Shown in pieces: positions 18,096 to 28,174 of a stretch of DNA of 64,000 bases. The position numbers were made by a program, and so were the translations under genes. Each line of letters opens with the position of its first letter. Within the stretch, counting starts at the first letter, position 1. Origin of the DNA: Dorea_D hominis. GTDB lineage: Bacteria > Bacillota > Clostridia > Lachnospirales > Lachnospiraceae. The notes under the pieces are model-generated. The model was not told the DNA's origin and did no database searches. It saw nothing but the letters and a program-made list of their open reading frames with translations. The stretch is taken from contig NZ_JACOOY010000004.1 of NCBI RefSeq assembly GCF_014287705.1, positions 181,938 through 245,937 of the forward strand, written 5' to 3'.

Positions 18096-18965
18096 TTAAT
18101 GGGCGTTAAAGATACTGCGGGCGAAGTTTCCTGTTTTCATCAGACTGAAACACAGGATCACCGTGTATGCCATCACGCCGAACAATGCAGAATGTATGTT
18201 ATCTGACATCTGGATGTTTGCGACCAGGACCGCATAGATTCCCACGCAGACCATCATAAAAAATCCCTGGAATGCCAGTGCAAACAATCCACGAAGATAG
18301 TTGTTCCCGATCTGCCCCCATTCCCGGTTGGACATGGTTGCGAACGGGATCGCTCCAACGGACGAATAGAGATAAATCTCAATCATACGTCCATACAAAA
18401 TCACTGTAATAAAGACTGAGATAATCTTCATACACAGGCTTACAAGCATCGTTTCCAGTGCCAGTATGACAAGTTCACCGATCTCCATAGATTCCATCGC
18501 CGTCTCCATCGTGGAGATCATCGTATCTATATTGATCGCTGTATCAGAACTGATAACCCCAGCTGCCCGGCTGACTACGGACTGCCCGACATCAAATACC
18601 GCCATCGTGATCGTAAAGGTATGGCTGACAATCCAGACTGCCACCCACATCTTGAAAAAGTATTTAAAGAACATCCAGGTGTCGATGTCGTGCATGTTGT
18701 TCTTTTCCGTCAACATGGAGATCAGCTCATAACAAAGTACAAATGTGATAATCATACCGGCAATCGGTACAATGACCGACTCGGAAAGATTCTGTATCAT
18801 GCTGTAAATGCTGCCATTCCAGCCCTGCGGTGTCTGCCCAACCTGAGCAGCAATCTGACCGGTCTTTTCATTGACATCGGTATACATTGTTGTCAGGTTG
18901 GAACTTACCATGCCTGTCAGAAGATTCCTCATCCATTCTTCAATCGCTTCAAATATCCGATCCAT
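18096..18965 (-). CDS. VirB6/TrbL-like conjugal transfer channel protein (CD1112 family)
   Basis: 289 residues with about six transmembrane helices, for instance IVPIAGMIITFVLCYEL near 65-80 and two C-terminal ones in AFQGFFMMVCVGIYAVLVA. The N-terminal DRIFEAIEEWMRNLLTGM segment is typical of the CD1112 family. VirB6-like proteins form the inner-membrane part of the secretion channel. It lies 17 bases upstream of prgI and 23 bases downstream of the Maff2 gene. Confidence 0.88.
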   Translation of the reverse strand: MDRIFEAIEEWMRNLLTGMVSSNLTTMYTDVNEKTGQIAAQVGQTPQGWNGSIYSMIQNLSESVIVPIAGMIITFVLCYELISMLTEKNNMHDIDTWMFFKYFFKMWVAVWIVSHTFTITMAVFDVGQSVVSRAAGVISSDTAINIDTMISTMETAMESMEIGELVILALETMLVSLCMKIISVFITVILYGRMIEIYLYSSVGAIPFATMSNREWGQIGNNYLRGLFALAFQGFFMMVCVGIYAVLVANIQMSDNIHSALFGVMAYTVILCFSLMKTGNFARSIFNAH

Positions 18966-18988
18966 GAGTCATCTCCCTCCTGCTTCTC

Positions 18989-19204
18989 TCAGCTGAACAA
19001 TCCGGACAGTAACGGTACCAGCTGGGTGCCGATCAGAACGACACCGCCTCCTGCCATCAGCTGCTTGATTCCCTGGGACTTTGCACCTGGGTTGTCGTTT
19101 CCATATCCTTCTAACAGGTTAATAACACCCCATACTGCAAGTCCGGCTCCAATCGCCACCACAAGTGTCTGCAAAATATTGATTGCCTGATTAAAAAACG
19201 CCAT
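18989..19204 (-). CDS. Maff2 family small membrane protein, pilin (VirB2) candidate
   Basis: 71 residues with two hydrophobic helices separated by a loop (GYGNDNPGAKSQGIKQL). Size and topology resemble VirB2 pilins, and Maff2 proteins always precede the VirB6-like gene in these elements; the pilin role is inference. AAAGGAG stands nine bases before the ATG. Confidence 0.88.
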   Translation of the reverse strand: MAFFNQAINILQTLVVAIGAGLAVWGVINLLEGYGNDNPGAKSQGIKQLMAGGGVVLIGTQLVPLLSGLFS

Positions 19205-19339
19205 ATTCGTTGTCTCCTTTCAAATCTCTGTATTTCTCTGTTTTCTATCTTTAAGAAGTCTTTTCCGGCTCTGCCCTTACGGGTGGCCTTTCATGATCTC
19301 TCAAATCCATCACCTCCCAAAAGGGCAAAGAAAAAAGAG

Positions 19340-21235
19340 CTATGTGTCCGAATCTTTCACATGCTCTGCTTCCTTGTTTTCTGTATTTAATTCTCCTGCC
19401 AGACTCTCTTCCGAAAACTCATACAGGTCAAATTCCTGTGTCCTCGTCAGTTTCACTTCCATCCGATGCCGCATATACGCTTCCACATCAAACTCATTTT
19501 TCTTATCGTAGTCTGACAGCTCCTTATACCGTTTGTGTTTGGTAATATCGAACTTGTCACTGAAAAATGGTCTTACACCTCGAAGCTGCAAGATACATTT
19601 GCTGCCATCCATGACCGCAAGTTCGTCCCGGCTCATCAATTCCTTTCCTGTTTTTTGATAGTTCATCCCGTAAGAACGGCTCTGTCCACGGGTGTCCGAA
19701 GTGTTATATAAATCAATCGTTTCTTTTCCCAGCGTCTCGGAAATCTCCTTTAAGGTCGAACTTTCCTTACCGCCAAGGAATAACATCGTGTCACAGTTGC
19801 CTAAGATTGTTTCAGCTGCATCTTTGTAGATTGTCTTTAACTGGGACTGCGACTGGAGGATAATGGATGCAGAGATTTCCCTGCTACGAATGGTGGCAAT
19901 CAGCTTGTCAAACTTTGGAATCTGACCGATATTTGCGAACTCGTCACAGAGGATTCTGACATGATATGGCAATCTTCCATGATGTACATCGTCCGCTCTG
20001 TCACATAACAGGTTGAATAACTGGCTGTACATCATCGCCACAACAAAGTTAAAGGTATCATCCGTATCAGAAATGATAATAAACAGTGCTGTCCTCTGGT
20101 CACCTACCATATCCAGTTCCATCTCATCATAGCTCATGATCTCACGAAGCTCTGCAATGTCAAACGGTGCAAGCCTTGCACCACAGGAAATCAAAATACT
20201 CTTTGCTGTTTTTCCTGCCGCCAGTTTATATTTCTTATACTGACGCACTGCAAAATGCTCCGGTTCTTCCTTTTCCAGTTCCTCAAACAGCATATCTACT
20301 GCATTTTTAAATGTCTCATCATCTTCCCTTGTTTCCGAAGCGTTGATAAACTCAAGCAGGGTCGCAAAGTTCTGTTCTTCTTCCGGTGCTTCATACCAGA
20401 TATAGCCGATCAGGGCACAGTACAAAAGCCTCTCTGCTTTCGTCCAGAAATCCTCACTGGACTTCTCGCCTTCCCCTTTCGTGTTCACCATAATCGTATT
20501 TACCAGTTTCAAAATATCCTTTTCTGAATGGATATAGTGGAAGGGGTTATAGTGCATACTCTTGGAAAAATTGATCGTATTCAATACTTTCACTTTATAT
20601 CCATGCCGTACCAGCATCTTTCCGCACTCAATGATGATCGTCCCTTTCGGGTCCGTGACCACATAACTGATGTATTTTCCCATCTGCATCAAGTTGGGTT
20701 TTACATAAAAACGTGTCTTTCCTGAGCCAGATCCGCCAATCACGATCACGTTCTTGTTCCTCGCAAATTTCGGATTCTTTGGTCTGCCATTCATGGTCAG
20801 CCGTTCCGTCATGGTCAGCAGGATATTGTTCTCAAATACCGGGTCGATAAAGGGTGCAATGTCTTTTGCCGTCCCCCATCTTGCCGAACCATACTCCACT
20901 CCCTGCCGGAACTTTTTGGCATTTTTCCCTTTCATATAGACCAAGAGCTTCACCGCCACGGCTCCTGTAATCCCAACCAGCAATTCATTTTTATGCATAC
21001 TTGGAAGAATCCTGCTGAATGCCATCTGGAAATTTAAGACCAGTACCATCAGTCTTTCTATCATGGAATCACCCACACAGTATTGATATAACCATGCCAG
21101 CTTATTTCCCACATAAAAGATCACGATATACGGAAGATTCATCAGAACAATCCGAAGCAGCTTATGTACATCCACCGGCGGTAACCTCTCCAGGTATCCT
21201 TTTCCTACACCAAGCAATTTCTGTAATCTGCTCAT
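19340..21235 (-). CDS. VirD4/TraG-like coupling protein (CD1115 family)
   Basis: 631 residues. Two N-terminal membrane helices lie at about 28-48 and 82-105. The RecA-like ATPase core has Walker A GGSGSGKTRF near 165 and Walker B RILCDEFANIG near 425. The protein couples the relaxosome to the secretion channel and pumps DNA. Its ATG overlaps the pcfB stop codon (ATGA), so it is translationally coupled to PcfB, its expected adaptor. Confidence 0.95.
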   Translation of the reverse strand: MSRLQKLLGVGKGYLERLPPVDVHKLLRIVLMNLPYIVIFYVGNKLAWLYQYCVGDSMIERLMVLVLNFQMAFSRILPSMHKNELLVGITGAVAVKLLVYMKGKNAKKFRQGVEYGSARWGTAKDIAPFIDPVFENNILLTMTERLTMNGRPKNPKFARNKNVIVIGGSGSGKTRFYVKPNLMQMGKYISYVVTDPKGTIIIECGKMLVRHGYKVKVLNTINFSKSMHYNPFHYIHSEKDILKLVNTIMVNTKGEGEKSSEDFWTKAERLLYCALIGYIWYEAPEEEQNFATLLEFINASETREDDETFKNAVDMLFEELEKEEPEHFAVRQYKKYKLAAGKTAKSILISCGARLAPFDIAELREIMSYDEMELDMVGDQRTALFIIISDTDDTFNFVVAMMYSQLFNLLCDRADDVHHGRLPYHVRILCDEFANIGQIPKFDKLIATIRSREISASIILQSQSQLKTIYKDAAETILGNCDTMLFLGGKESSTLKEISETLGKETIDLYNTSDTRGQSRSYGMNYQKTGKELMSRDELAVMDGSKCILQLRGVRPFFSDKFDITKHKRYKELSDYDKKNEFDVEAYMRHRMEVKLTRTQEFDLYEFSEESLAGELNTENKEAEHVKDSDT

Positions 21236-21759
21236 AATGACGGCTCCTTCTCCTTTCCTTTTGTTTTCTCCAGTTCCCTGTGCTTTGCAAGCGATTTGGT
21301 GATTGCCTGCTGTAACTTCTTCCTCACAGATGGTTTTTTGTCCTTATTCAGAGACTTGCCCGTGTATTCCTTAAAAGCGGCAGTCATCACATCAGCATCC
21401 CTTGCCTTAAAGAACACATAGTATCTTGGCGGGTCCGCAGTCACATCTTTTTTCAGGCTGAAATCAATGCTGTACTTCTTTGCTACCCGTTCAAAAGACT
21501 TGATGTTTCCATCTGTGATCTCAATGTTGGACAGCTGTACATTCTGCTTCATCAGCTTATCAAGGCTCTGTTTTCCCTTGTAGGTCTTATCCTCCTTTTC
21601 CTTCTGGGGCTGCTTCTGGTTTGTTTTCTGTCCCTGCTGTTTTTTCTCCTGCTCCATCTTTGCAAGAGCCTTTACCATGGCAGCTTTCAGCAAGTTGGCA
21701 GTGACCTTGCCACAGCGGATACAAAGTGAGACTGTTTTCTCATTCACTTCATCCTGCAA
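21232..21759 (-). CDS. PcfB (DUF3801) family relaxosome adaptor
   Basis: 175 residues. The N-terminal VNEKTVSLCIRCGKVTANLL motif, a central basic and Gln-rich linker, and a second domain with DGNIKSFERVAKKYSIDF and YYVFFKARDADVMTAAFKEY match PcfB. In pCF10, PcfB helps dock the relaxase at the coupling protein; that is family knowledge. It overlaps the VirD4 gene by four bases. Confidence 0.88.
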   Translation of the reverse strand: MQDEVNEKTVSLCIRCGKVTANLLKAAMVKALAKMEQEKKQQGQKTNQKQPQKEKEDKTYKGKQSLDKLMKQNVQLSNIEITDGNIKSFERVAKKYSIDFSLKKDVTADPPRYYVFFKARDADVMTAAFKEYTGKSLNKDKKPSVRKKLQQAITKSLAKHRELEKTKGKEKEPSL

Positions 21760-21798
21760 TCACACCACGCCCTTTCTTCTCTCACTGCTGTCTTATCC

Positions 21799-21951
21799 TC
21801 ATTTATCACATTGCTGCTCCTTTCCTCTCTTTTCTGCCAGTTTCATATATTCTTTTTCTGATTCCGCCCCCACTTTGATACAGCACCAAAGGACAAATCC
21901 ATATACCAGAAATACTGCAGCCGCAGCAACGATCAATACTGTTTTTGTCAT
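21799..21951 (-). CDS. DUF3789-like small membrane protein
   Basis: 50 residues. One N-terminal transmembrane helix (VLIVAAAAVFLVYGFVLWCC) precedes a short charged tail (GAESEKEYMKLAEKRGKEQ). Size, topology and place next to pcfB resemble the DUF3789 proteins of ICEs. The ATG at 21951 follows AAGGGAG at eight bases. A longer overlapping reading frame at 21806-22027 lacks such support. Confidence 0.6.
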   Translation of the reverse strand: MTKTVLIVAAAAVFLVYGFVLWCCIKVGAESEKEYMKLAEKRGKEQQCDK

Positions 21952-21986
21952 CTTCTTTTCTCCCTTCACATCTCTTGAAATTTTTC

Positions 21987-22023
21987 AAAAGGGCATCTAT
22001 GAATCCTGTGTCCATAAATGCCC
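21987..22023 (-). terminator. Terminator-like hairpin after the surface adhesin gene
   Basis: On the minus strand GGGCATTTATG (22013-22023) pairs with CATAGATGCCC (21991-22001), followed by TTTT. The T-run is short, so it may only attenuate transcription into the pcfB group. Confidence 0.55.
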
Positions 22024-22053
22024 TCATCCATTACTGAAAAATCCTATGATCTC

Positions 22054-25000
22054 TTATTTTTTCTTTTTGCGAAGAATCACTGTGCCACCAAGACCAGCCA
22101 TTCCAGCCCCTGCAAGCAGAATCCAGAACAGAATCGGAGTATTATCTCCTGTCTTTGGTGAAGTCGATTTCTTTGTTTCTTCTGTGGTTTTCGTCTCCGG
22201 CGTTGGTGTGGTTTCTGGTGTTTCCGTCGGTGTCTCTGTTGGAGTTTCCTCCGGTTTCGCCTCATCCTTCATCACAACCTTCTGGATTTCTCCAGTATCT
22301 TTGACCGTAAACTTTACATCCTCTGCAACCAGATAACCGTCCGGTGCAGTTTCTTCACGAAGGGTATATTCCCCGATTGGAAGCATCTCAATATAGTGTG
22401 GTTTTTCTTCAGATGTCCAGCTTTCTACGGTCTTTCCATCTTTGTCAAGGATTGTCAGTTTCGCTCCTGGCAGCTCCTTACCAGAAATATCGGTCTTGGA
22501 AATCTGCACTTTTGTCACATCATCCTTCATTTCCACTTTCTGTACTTCACTGGTATCTTCCACCGTAAAAGTGATGCTCTCTGCTGTCACATAACCGTCC
22601 GCAGGAAGTGTTTCTGTCATGGTGTACTTCTTGCCAGCGGTCAGTTCTTTGATGATATGTGCTTCTTTACCGGAAGTCCATTCATCCACAGTGTTTCCAC
22701 TCTCATCTGTGACTTTTAGTTTTGCTCCCTCAATCTCCTTTCCGTCTGTCAGGGATGTTTTGGTAAACTCTACGGTTGTCGGCTCATCTTCAAAAGTGAA
22801 CGCATAAGACAGTGTTTCCTTATCTGCCCCACCATATTCAAAAGTAAATTCCTGTACCTGGTCTGTTGTCGCAAATCCCGGTGCCGGGGAAGTTTCTTTC
22901 ACATAGTAGGTATAGCCAAGTGGCAGATCTGCCGTAAAGGTCAGTTTTCCTTCCTTATCCGTAGCCTGCTCCTCAATAACCGTATTTGCTTTCAGGATCA
23001 CATCGCCTTTTGCATTGACAATATCTTCTTTATTGCACAGGGCAAATACAGCCCCTTCCAGTACACGGTCGGAATCTTTTTCTTTCTTTAGCACGTTCAC
23101 TTCTGCCTTCTGACGTTTGTTCTGCCAGTCAGCGGAATAAGTAACAACTGCGGTATTCTGGTCACGGTAAGTCAAATCTACTTCACGAGTTTCTCCATCC
23201 AAGACATATCCACTTGCTGTCTCTTTCTCTTTGACATAGTATTTGCCAAGAGGAAGGTCTGTCAGTTTTGCCACGCCTGTTTCATCCGTCGTGATCGTTG
23301 CTACCAGTGCATCTTTCTTGTAGTAATCTTCACTCTCGCCATCCGCTGCTTTTATATCTTCTAAGGCATAAACCTCAAAAGTAACCTCTTTCAGGGAACC
23401 GGAAAGATATTCAAACAGATGCTTCATCCATCCGCCAATGGAATCCAGTGCAGATACTTTCTCCAGGAACTCACCTTTTTTATTGATGATAAGTGTTCCG
23501 GTTGGCACTGCATCTTTCATCTCTACCTTCTGGATCTCGGCAGTATCGTCCACAGTAAAAGAAACTTCTTCCGCCATCAGATAGCCATAAGGAGCCATTT
23601 CTTCACGAAGGGTATACGTCTCCCCGGCTGTGAGTCTTTCAATCAGATGTTCCTCACCCTTTACAGACTTCCATGTATCTACCACATTTCCATCCTTATC
23701 AAGCACCGTAAGCGTTGCCCCGGAAAGTTCCACGCCTGTCGTAATATCGGACTTCGTAAAGGTTACTTTTGTCGGCTGGTTCTTAAATACAGATTCCAGC
23801 TCTACCACTTTCACATCCTGTCCCTGATATTTGGCAGTCACTTCCAAAGTCTCAAAAGAAGAGACATACCCTGCCGGAGCTGCAAGTTCTTTGATATAGT
23901 AAGTACCAAATGGAAGGTCAACGTCAAATACTGCCCTTCCATCTTCCCCACTGACTGCTTTTCCAAGTAAGGTATCTGCCTTCACAATTACTTCTTCATG
24001 TGCCAGAATATCTTCTTTTGCATAGATGCCAAACTCTGCACCTGCCACAACCGTTTCTGTCTCTGCATCCTGTTTTACTACGGACACTTCCACTTTCTGA
24101 CGGTCATTCTCAAAAGTTGCTGTCTGCTCGATGACTGGTGTTTTCTGGTCTTTGTATTCAAATGTTACTGTCTGTGCTTCTTCGTTTAACACAAAGCCCT
24201 CTGGTGCTGTCTTTTCAACAATCTTATAGGTTCCAAGTGGAAGGTCGGTGATCTGTGCCTTTCCATCCTTATCCGTGGTAACAGTTCCTACCAGTTCCCC
24301 GGAAGCATACTCCAGGATACGGTTTCCGTTATCATCTTTCTGGAAGTCTGCTGTATAAATATCTTCGGCAGCATATACCTCAAAAACTGCTCCCTCCAAA
24401 GTTTCCTTCTGATAAGTAAAGTCATCTTTGTAACTATTTAAGACCTCACCCTGTTTGACGATGTTCAGTTCTCCCTTAACCGGATGATTCTCGTATGCGA
24501 TCTCAATGATCACATCGCCAGAAGTTCCGTCCATCTGATATGCTGTATTGGAATCTACATCCACCTCATAGTAATTCTCATTGAGCGTATATCCATAAGG
24601 TGCGTTCACTTCCTCAATGCGGTAATGTCCAATCTTCAGATTCTGTGGAAGGATTAAGTATCCCTGCTCATCTGTAAAATAAGATTTATGTTTTACTGTC
24701 GTCGGATACGTTGTTACCTGCTCCACATACTTTTCTGTATCCAGGTTAAAAATCTTAAACTCCGTATTTTTCTGAAGGACTGCTTTCTTTGTCTCATCGT
24801 CCTGTTTGATGATCTTCAGCTTTGCTTCAAACTCTTTGTCAAGCAGCAATCTCCATACCTGCGGTGTAGTCGGATGATTCTCTGTAATCTGTACGATGAA
24901 ATCATTGACCGGAGTATAATTATGTGGTGTGGTTGTTTCACGGACAATGTATGTTCCATAAGGAATCGCAATACTGCGGGCATACCCTTTCTCATCTGTA

Positions 25001-28000
25001 AAGATCTCTGTTGCACCATTTTCTCCGATCACTACCGGCTTGGCAGAATCAAAGTCATAGCTGCCATCTTTTTTTACTGTCAGGGATGATACCAGATAAG
25101 CGGTAAATCCTGCACCTTTCAGTAAATCGGCATCTGTCTTTCCGTTGTTCGCTGCCTTGATGATTTCAAATGGCTGCTTCATCACCTGTTCCAGAGACAG
25201 ACAGTCACGCTTCACTTCCGCTACAAGATCACCCTCGTAGTTGCAGACCAGCTCATGTTCTTCTTCATCTGCCAGGTAACCCGTTGGCGGAGTAATCTCT
25301 TTTACATAATAATTACCAAGGTATAATCCATCTACGGAAGCCTGTCCATTCTTATCCGTTGTAAGAGTGGCAACCTGCTCGCCTGCTTTGTAGATCACGC
25401 CAGTTGCTCCATCCGGATGGACAATATCTTCACGGGCATACAGTCCATAGACCGCCTTTTCTAAAGTAGCGTCTCCCTGTGGAACTGCCTTCTTTGTTTC
25501 TTTGTCCTGCTTCTGTAAAGAAATCTTTGCTGTCACACGCTCGTTTTTGAAGGTATGCTTAAATGTCAGTTTTGCTTCCTTATCGTTTGTATAAGAAAAA
25601 GCAAACGTATAAACATCATCCGCATTTCTCAGATAACCTTCCGGAGCCTGTACTTCTTTTACATCATAAGAAAATCCCAGCGGCAGGTCTGCGGTAAACT
25701 TCGCTGTTCCATCATTGCCAGTTGTCACTTTCTCAATCAGAGTGCCTTTCTTTACGACAACCGTTTCATCTGCATTTTTAATGTCACTGGCTGCATAAAG
25801 TCCAAAAATTCCTCCATCCAGAGGATTTTCTGTATCCTTATCCTGCTTTGTCACAATCACTTCTGCTTTCTGTCTGTCATTCGTAAAGGTTGTCTCAGAA
25901 AAAACAACATCTACATTCTGTCCTGCATAAGAAAGAGTGACAGACTTTTCTTCCCCGGCATTATAAAATCCGGTCGGAGCCTGTTTTTCTTTGACGATAT
26001 ATGTACCAAGATGCAGATTTTTCAGAATGACTGCCCCATTCGAGTCTGTTGTCAGATTCTCTTTGACCAGATCACCCTTGCTGTAAACCTTGGCACCATA
26101 AGCAGTTTTAATATCTCCCCCGGCATACACATCATAAATCGCACCTTTCTGTCTGCGTTTCTCATACTTAAATGTTGTTCCATTCTCGGTAACATCTGCA
26201 CCTGTCAGAACCTGACCTTCTTTATAAACAGTCAGCTGTCCCATCTGTTCTTCATCCGGAACAGTCACAGTTGTTGTTTTGCTGACTTCCAGTTTTACGT
26301 TGTAGGCAGTTGCATTGATACGGTATCCTGTCGGAGCTGTAATCTCTTTCAGATATACGGTATCCTGTGTCTTAATGATCTGTACGGACGCTTCCCCATT
26401 CGCATCGGTTGCCGGTAACTTTGTGATCAGCTTTGTACAGTTTGTATCACTGTATAAACCAAACACAGCACCCGCCAGCTTTGCGTCTGCTTTTGCATCT
26501 TTTTTAATCACCTTAACACTTGCGTACTGTACCCATGTTACTTTGAAGTCCACATATTTTTCATCATCAACACCTTCACCAAATACCAGTGCCAGGTCCT
26601 GTGAACCAGAGCCGGTACTGATCTTATACGCAGAATAATCTTTTGTTACACTGCCCTTCATCGTTGCAGACCAGCTTCCTGCGACATCCTGTACCTGTGT
26701 AAGAGGTGCAGATAAGTAAAACTTAGTTCCACCACTGATTTCTACTGCTTCACCAGCTTTGCTTGTCTTTCCGGTTGTCACGTTATGGAGTTTCACACCA
26801 CTTGGGAGTTTCATTGTGATACTCTGAAGTTCATCCGCTTTAAAGGTGATCTCCTTTGTTCTCTGGCTATTGCCATCTACATAGGCTGTCACATCTGCAT
26901 CAGAAAAACTCATATCTACATCTGGAATCTCCGGCTGTGAAATACAGTAATTATACAGTTTCATTGCAAGTGTCTTTGCTGTACCGCTTGCACCGGAAAA
27001 GGCAGAATCTCCACCATTAGCATAAGATGCTGCCAGATGTACCAGAATAAATCTGGCACCTGCACTTAGGTTTCCATATCCATTTTCCTCTGTGAAAAAT
27101 CCTTCATCACCGGAAGCCTTTGTGCCATAGTAACAAACCTTTGCCAGCTTCTTACCATCACTGAGCTTTGTAATATCATAAGTACCACTTCCCGGACTGG
27201 ATTTAGAAGGCTCCACGCAATATGCTGTTGCAGAAACATTACCAAACTGAACCGTATATTTGTAAGTCAGATAACTTCCATACCCGTAATCCGAATACTG
27301 ATAACAGGTTCCTCTTGTTACTGTAACTTTCTTGGTACTCTGTGTTGCAATGTCTGTTGCCATGAAAGTAACCACTTCTCCTTCTTCCATAGAATAAAGG
27401 TCGATACCGTTCTCCGCTGCCTGATCCATTACTTCTGAAACAGCCAGACCGGATTCTTCATCTGTCGTCACTTCCTGCTCATCTGTAAGATCAGTTACAA
27501 TTTCTTTTGACCCGTCCGAATCAGCATCTTCATCCGCATTACCGGAATCTTCTGTTTCACCGGCATTTCCTTCACCAGCTGTATTTTCAGAAGAACTCTT
27601 TGTCTGTGCTTCTGTTTCCGGCTCTTTTACCGTAATGTTTCTGCTTACTCTGTAAGCTGGGTGACCGCTGACTGGCTCTACTGCATAGACAGCTTTGTAG
27701 GTATCCGGTGTATGTGCGTCAAAATCTGTACCGGCTTCACTCTTTGCTTCATGGAATAAAACTTTCACCTTTTTTTCATTCACGCCCTCTATACCGGACA
27801 GATCGACTTCCACTTCAAATTCTTCTCCATAGGGAATCTCAATATCCTTTGCTTTCACAATTTCATCTTCATCAAGAGTATCCTGCACATCCTGCAGTTC
27901 CGGATATTGCTGTTCAAATGAAGTTGGCTCTGGTTCTAATTCAGAAGCAGAAACCGTGACTGGTTGAACGATAACAGACGCCAAAGTTGCAACTGCCATA

Positions 28001-28035
28001 AATCCCGACAAGAATCTTTTAAATCGCATTTTCAT
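22054..28035 (-). CDS. Thioester-domain, multi-Cna-B (SpaA-like) cell-wall adhesin
   Basis: 1993 residues. A signal peptide (about 1-30) is followed by an acidic linker and a thioester-type domain whose reactive Cys sits in ATAYCVEPS near residue 272. About 13 SpaA/Cna-B-like repeats follow, each with a KxD near the start and an E in a GxYxVKExxAPxGY-type strand, the layout that forms Lys-Asn isopeptide bonds. A Thr/Pro/Glu linker leads to the sorting signal SPKTG near 1960, a membrane helix and a Lys tail. It should be sortase-anchored and bind a surface covalently through the thioester. Such proteins are common on Tn1549-like ICEs and could promote mating-pair contact, which is inference. 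Upstream lie a 14-codon leader ORF and a folded RNA candidate. Confidence 0.92.
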   Translation of the reverse strand: MKMRFKRFLSGFMAVATLASVIVQPVTVSASELEPEPTSFEQQYPELQDVQDTLDEDEIVKAKDIEIPYGEEFEVEVDLSGIEGVNEKKVKVLFHEAKSEAGTDFDAHTPDTYKAVYAVEPVSGHPAYRVSRNITVKEPETEAQTKSSSENTAGEGNAGETEDSGNADEDADSDGSKEIVTDLTDEQEVTTDEESGLAVSEVMDQAAENGIDLYSMEEGEVVTFMATDIATQSTKKVTVTRGTCYQYSDYGYGSYLTYKYTVQFGNVSATAYCVEPSKSSPGSGTYDITKLSDGKKLAKVCYYGTKASGDEGFFTEENGYGNLSAGARFILVHLAASYANGGDSAFSGASGTAKTLAMKLYNYCISQPEIPDVDMSFSDADVTAYVDGNSQRTKEITFKADELQSITMKLPSGVKLHNVTTGKTSKAGEAVEISGGTKFYLSAPLTQVQDVAGSWSATMKGSVTKDYSAYKISTGSGSQDLALVFGEGVDDEKYVDFKVTWVQYASVKVIKKDAKADAKLAGAVFGLYSDTNCTKLITKLPATDANGEASVQIIKTQDTVYLKEITAPTGYRINATAYNVKLEVSKTTTVTVPDEEQMGQLTVYKEGQVLTGADVTENGTTFKYEKRRQKGAIYDVYAGGDIKTAYGAKVYSKGDLVKENLTTDSNGAVILKNLHLGTYIVKEKQAPTGFYNAGEEKSVTLSYAGQNVDVVFSETTFTNDRQKAEVIVTKQDKDTENPLDGGIFGLYAASDIKNADETVVVKKGTLIEKVTTGNDGTAKFTADLPLGFSYDVKEVQAPEGYLRNADDVYTFAFSYTNDKEAKLTFKHTFKNERVTAKISLQKQDKETKKAVPQGDATLEKAVYGLYAREDIVHPDGATGVIYKAGEQVATLTTDKNGQASVDGLYLGNYYVKEITPPTGYLADEEEHELVCNYEGDLVAEVKRDCLSLEQVMKQPFEIIKAANNGKTDADLLKGAGFTAYLVSSLTVKKDGSYDFDSAKPVVIGENGATEIFTDEKGYARSIAIPYGTYIVRETTTPHNYTPVNDFIVQITENHPTTPQVWRLLLDKEFEAKLKIIKQDDETKKAVLQKNTEFKIFNLDTEKYVEQVTTYPTTVKHKSYFTDEQGYLILPQNLKIGHYRIEEVNAPYGYTLNENYYEVDVDSNTAYQMDGTSGDVIIEIAYENHPVKGELNIVKQGEVLNSYKDDFTYQKETLEGAVFEVYAAEDIYTADFQKDDNGNRILEYASGELVGTVTTDKDGKAQITDLPLGTYKIVEKTAPEGFVLNEEAQTVTFEYKDQKTPVIEQTATFENDRQKVEVSVVKQDAETETVVAGAEFGIYAKEDILAHEEVIVKADTLLGKAVSGEDGRAVFDVDLPFGTYYIKELAAPAGYVSSFETLEVTAKYQGQDVKVVELESVFKNQPTKVTFTKSDITTGVELSGATLTVLDKDGNVVDTWKSVKGEEHLIERLTAGETYTLREEMAPYGYLMAEEVSFTVDDTAEIQKVEMKDAVPTGTLIINKKGEFLEKVSALDSIGGWMKHLFEYLSGSLKEVTFEVYALEDIKAADGESEDYYKKDALVATITTDETGVAKLTDLPLGKYYVKEKETASGYVLDGETREVDLTYRDQNTAVVTYSADWQNKRQKAEVNVLKKEKDSDRVLEGAVFALCNKEDIVNAKGDVILKANTVIEEQATDKEGKLTFTADLPLGYTYYVKETSPAPGFATTDQVQEFTFEYGGADKETLSYAFTFEDEPTTVEFTKTSLTDGKEIEGAKLKVTDESGNTVDEWTSGKEAHIIKELTAGKKYTMTETLPADGYVTAESITFTVEDTSEVQKVEMKDDVTKVQISKTDISGKELPGAKLTILDKDGKTVESWTSEEKPHYIEMLPIGEYTLREETAPDGYLVAEDVKFTVKDTGEIQKVVMKDEAKPEETPTETPTETPETTPTPETKTTEETKKSTSPKTGDNTPILFWILLAGAGMAGLGGTVILRKKKK

Positions 28036-28065
28036 TTTGACTGAGTCCTCTCTTTCTTCGATAAT

Positions 28066-28110
28066 TTACTCCACTTTCGTTCAGGCTTACACCTGCATGA
28101 ATCAATCATA
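28066..28110 (-). CDS. Possible 14-codon leader peptide upstream of the adhesin
   Basis: The ORF reads MIDSCRCKPETKVE and has an unusually strong ribosome site (AAGGGAGG followed by eight bases to the ATG). It ends 30 bases before the adhesin ATG. The Shine-Dalgarno is better than that of the adhesin itself. It could act as a leader for translational control. Conservation is unknown. Confidence 0.35.
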
Positions 28111-28174
28111 GGAACCACCTCCCTTGTGTCTTGGATTGACTTTTAAATAAAAACAGGATTGAGCTATTTAAGCC

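Noticed and set aside
19205..19339. 19-codon ORF between the VirD4 and Maff2 genes
   Set aside because: A GGGAGG lies only two bases before its ATG, too close for initiation; the stretch is left as intergenic with no supported gene.
21806..22027. 73-codon minus-strand ORF overlapping the small DUF3789-like gene
   Set aside because: The frame of the 50-residue membrane protein has a ribosome site and a proper transmembrane helix; this one has neither.
25555..26418. 287-codon plus-strand ORF opposite the adhesin
   Set aside because: Antisense shadow; the minus-strand repeats are clearly coding Cna-B-like domains, and this frame contains no domain.
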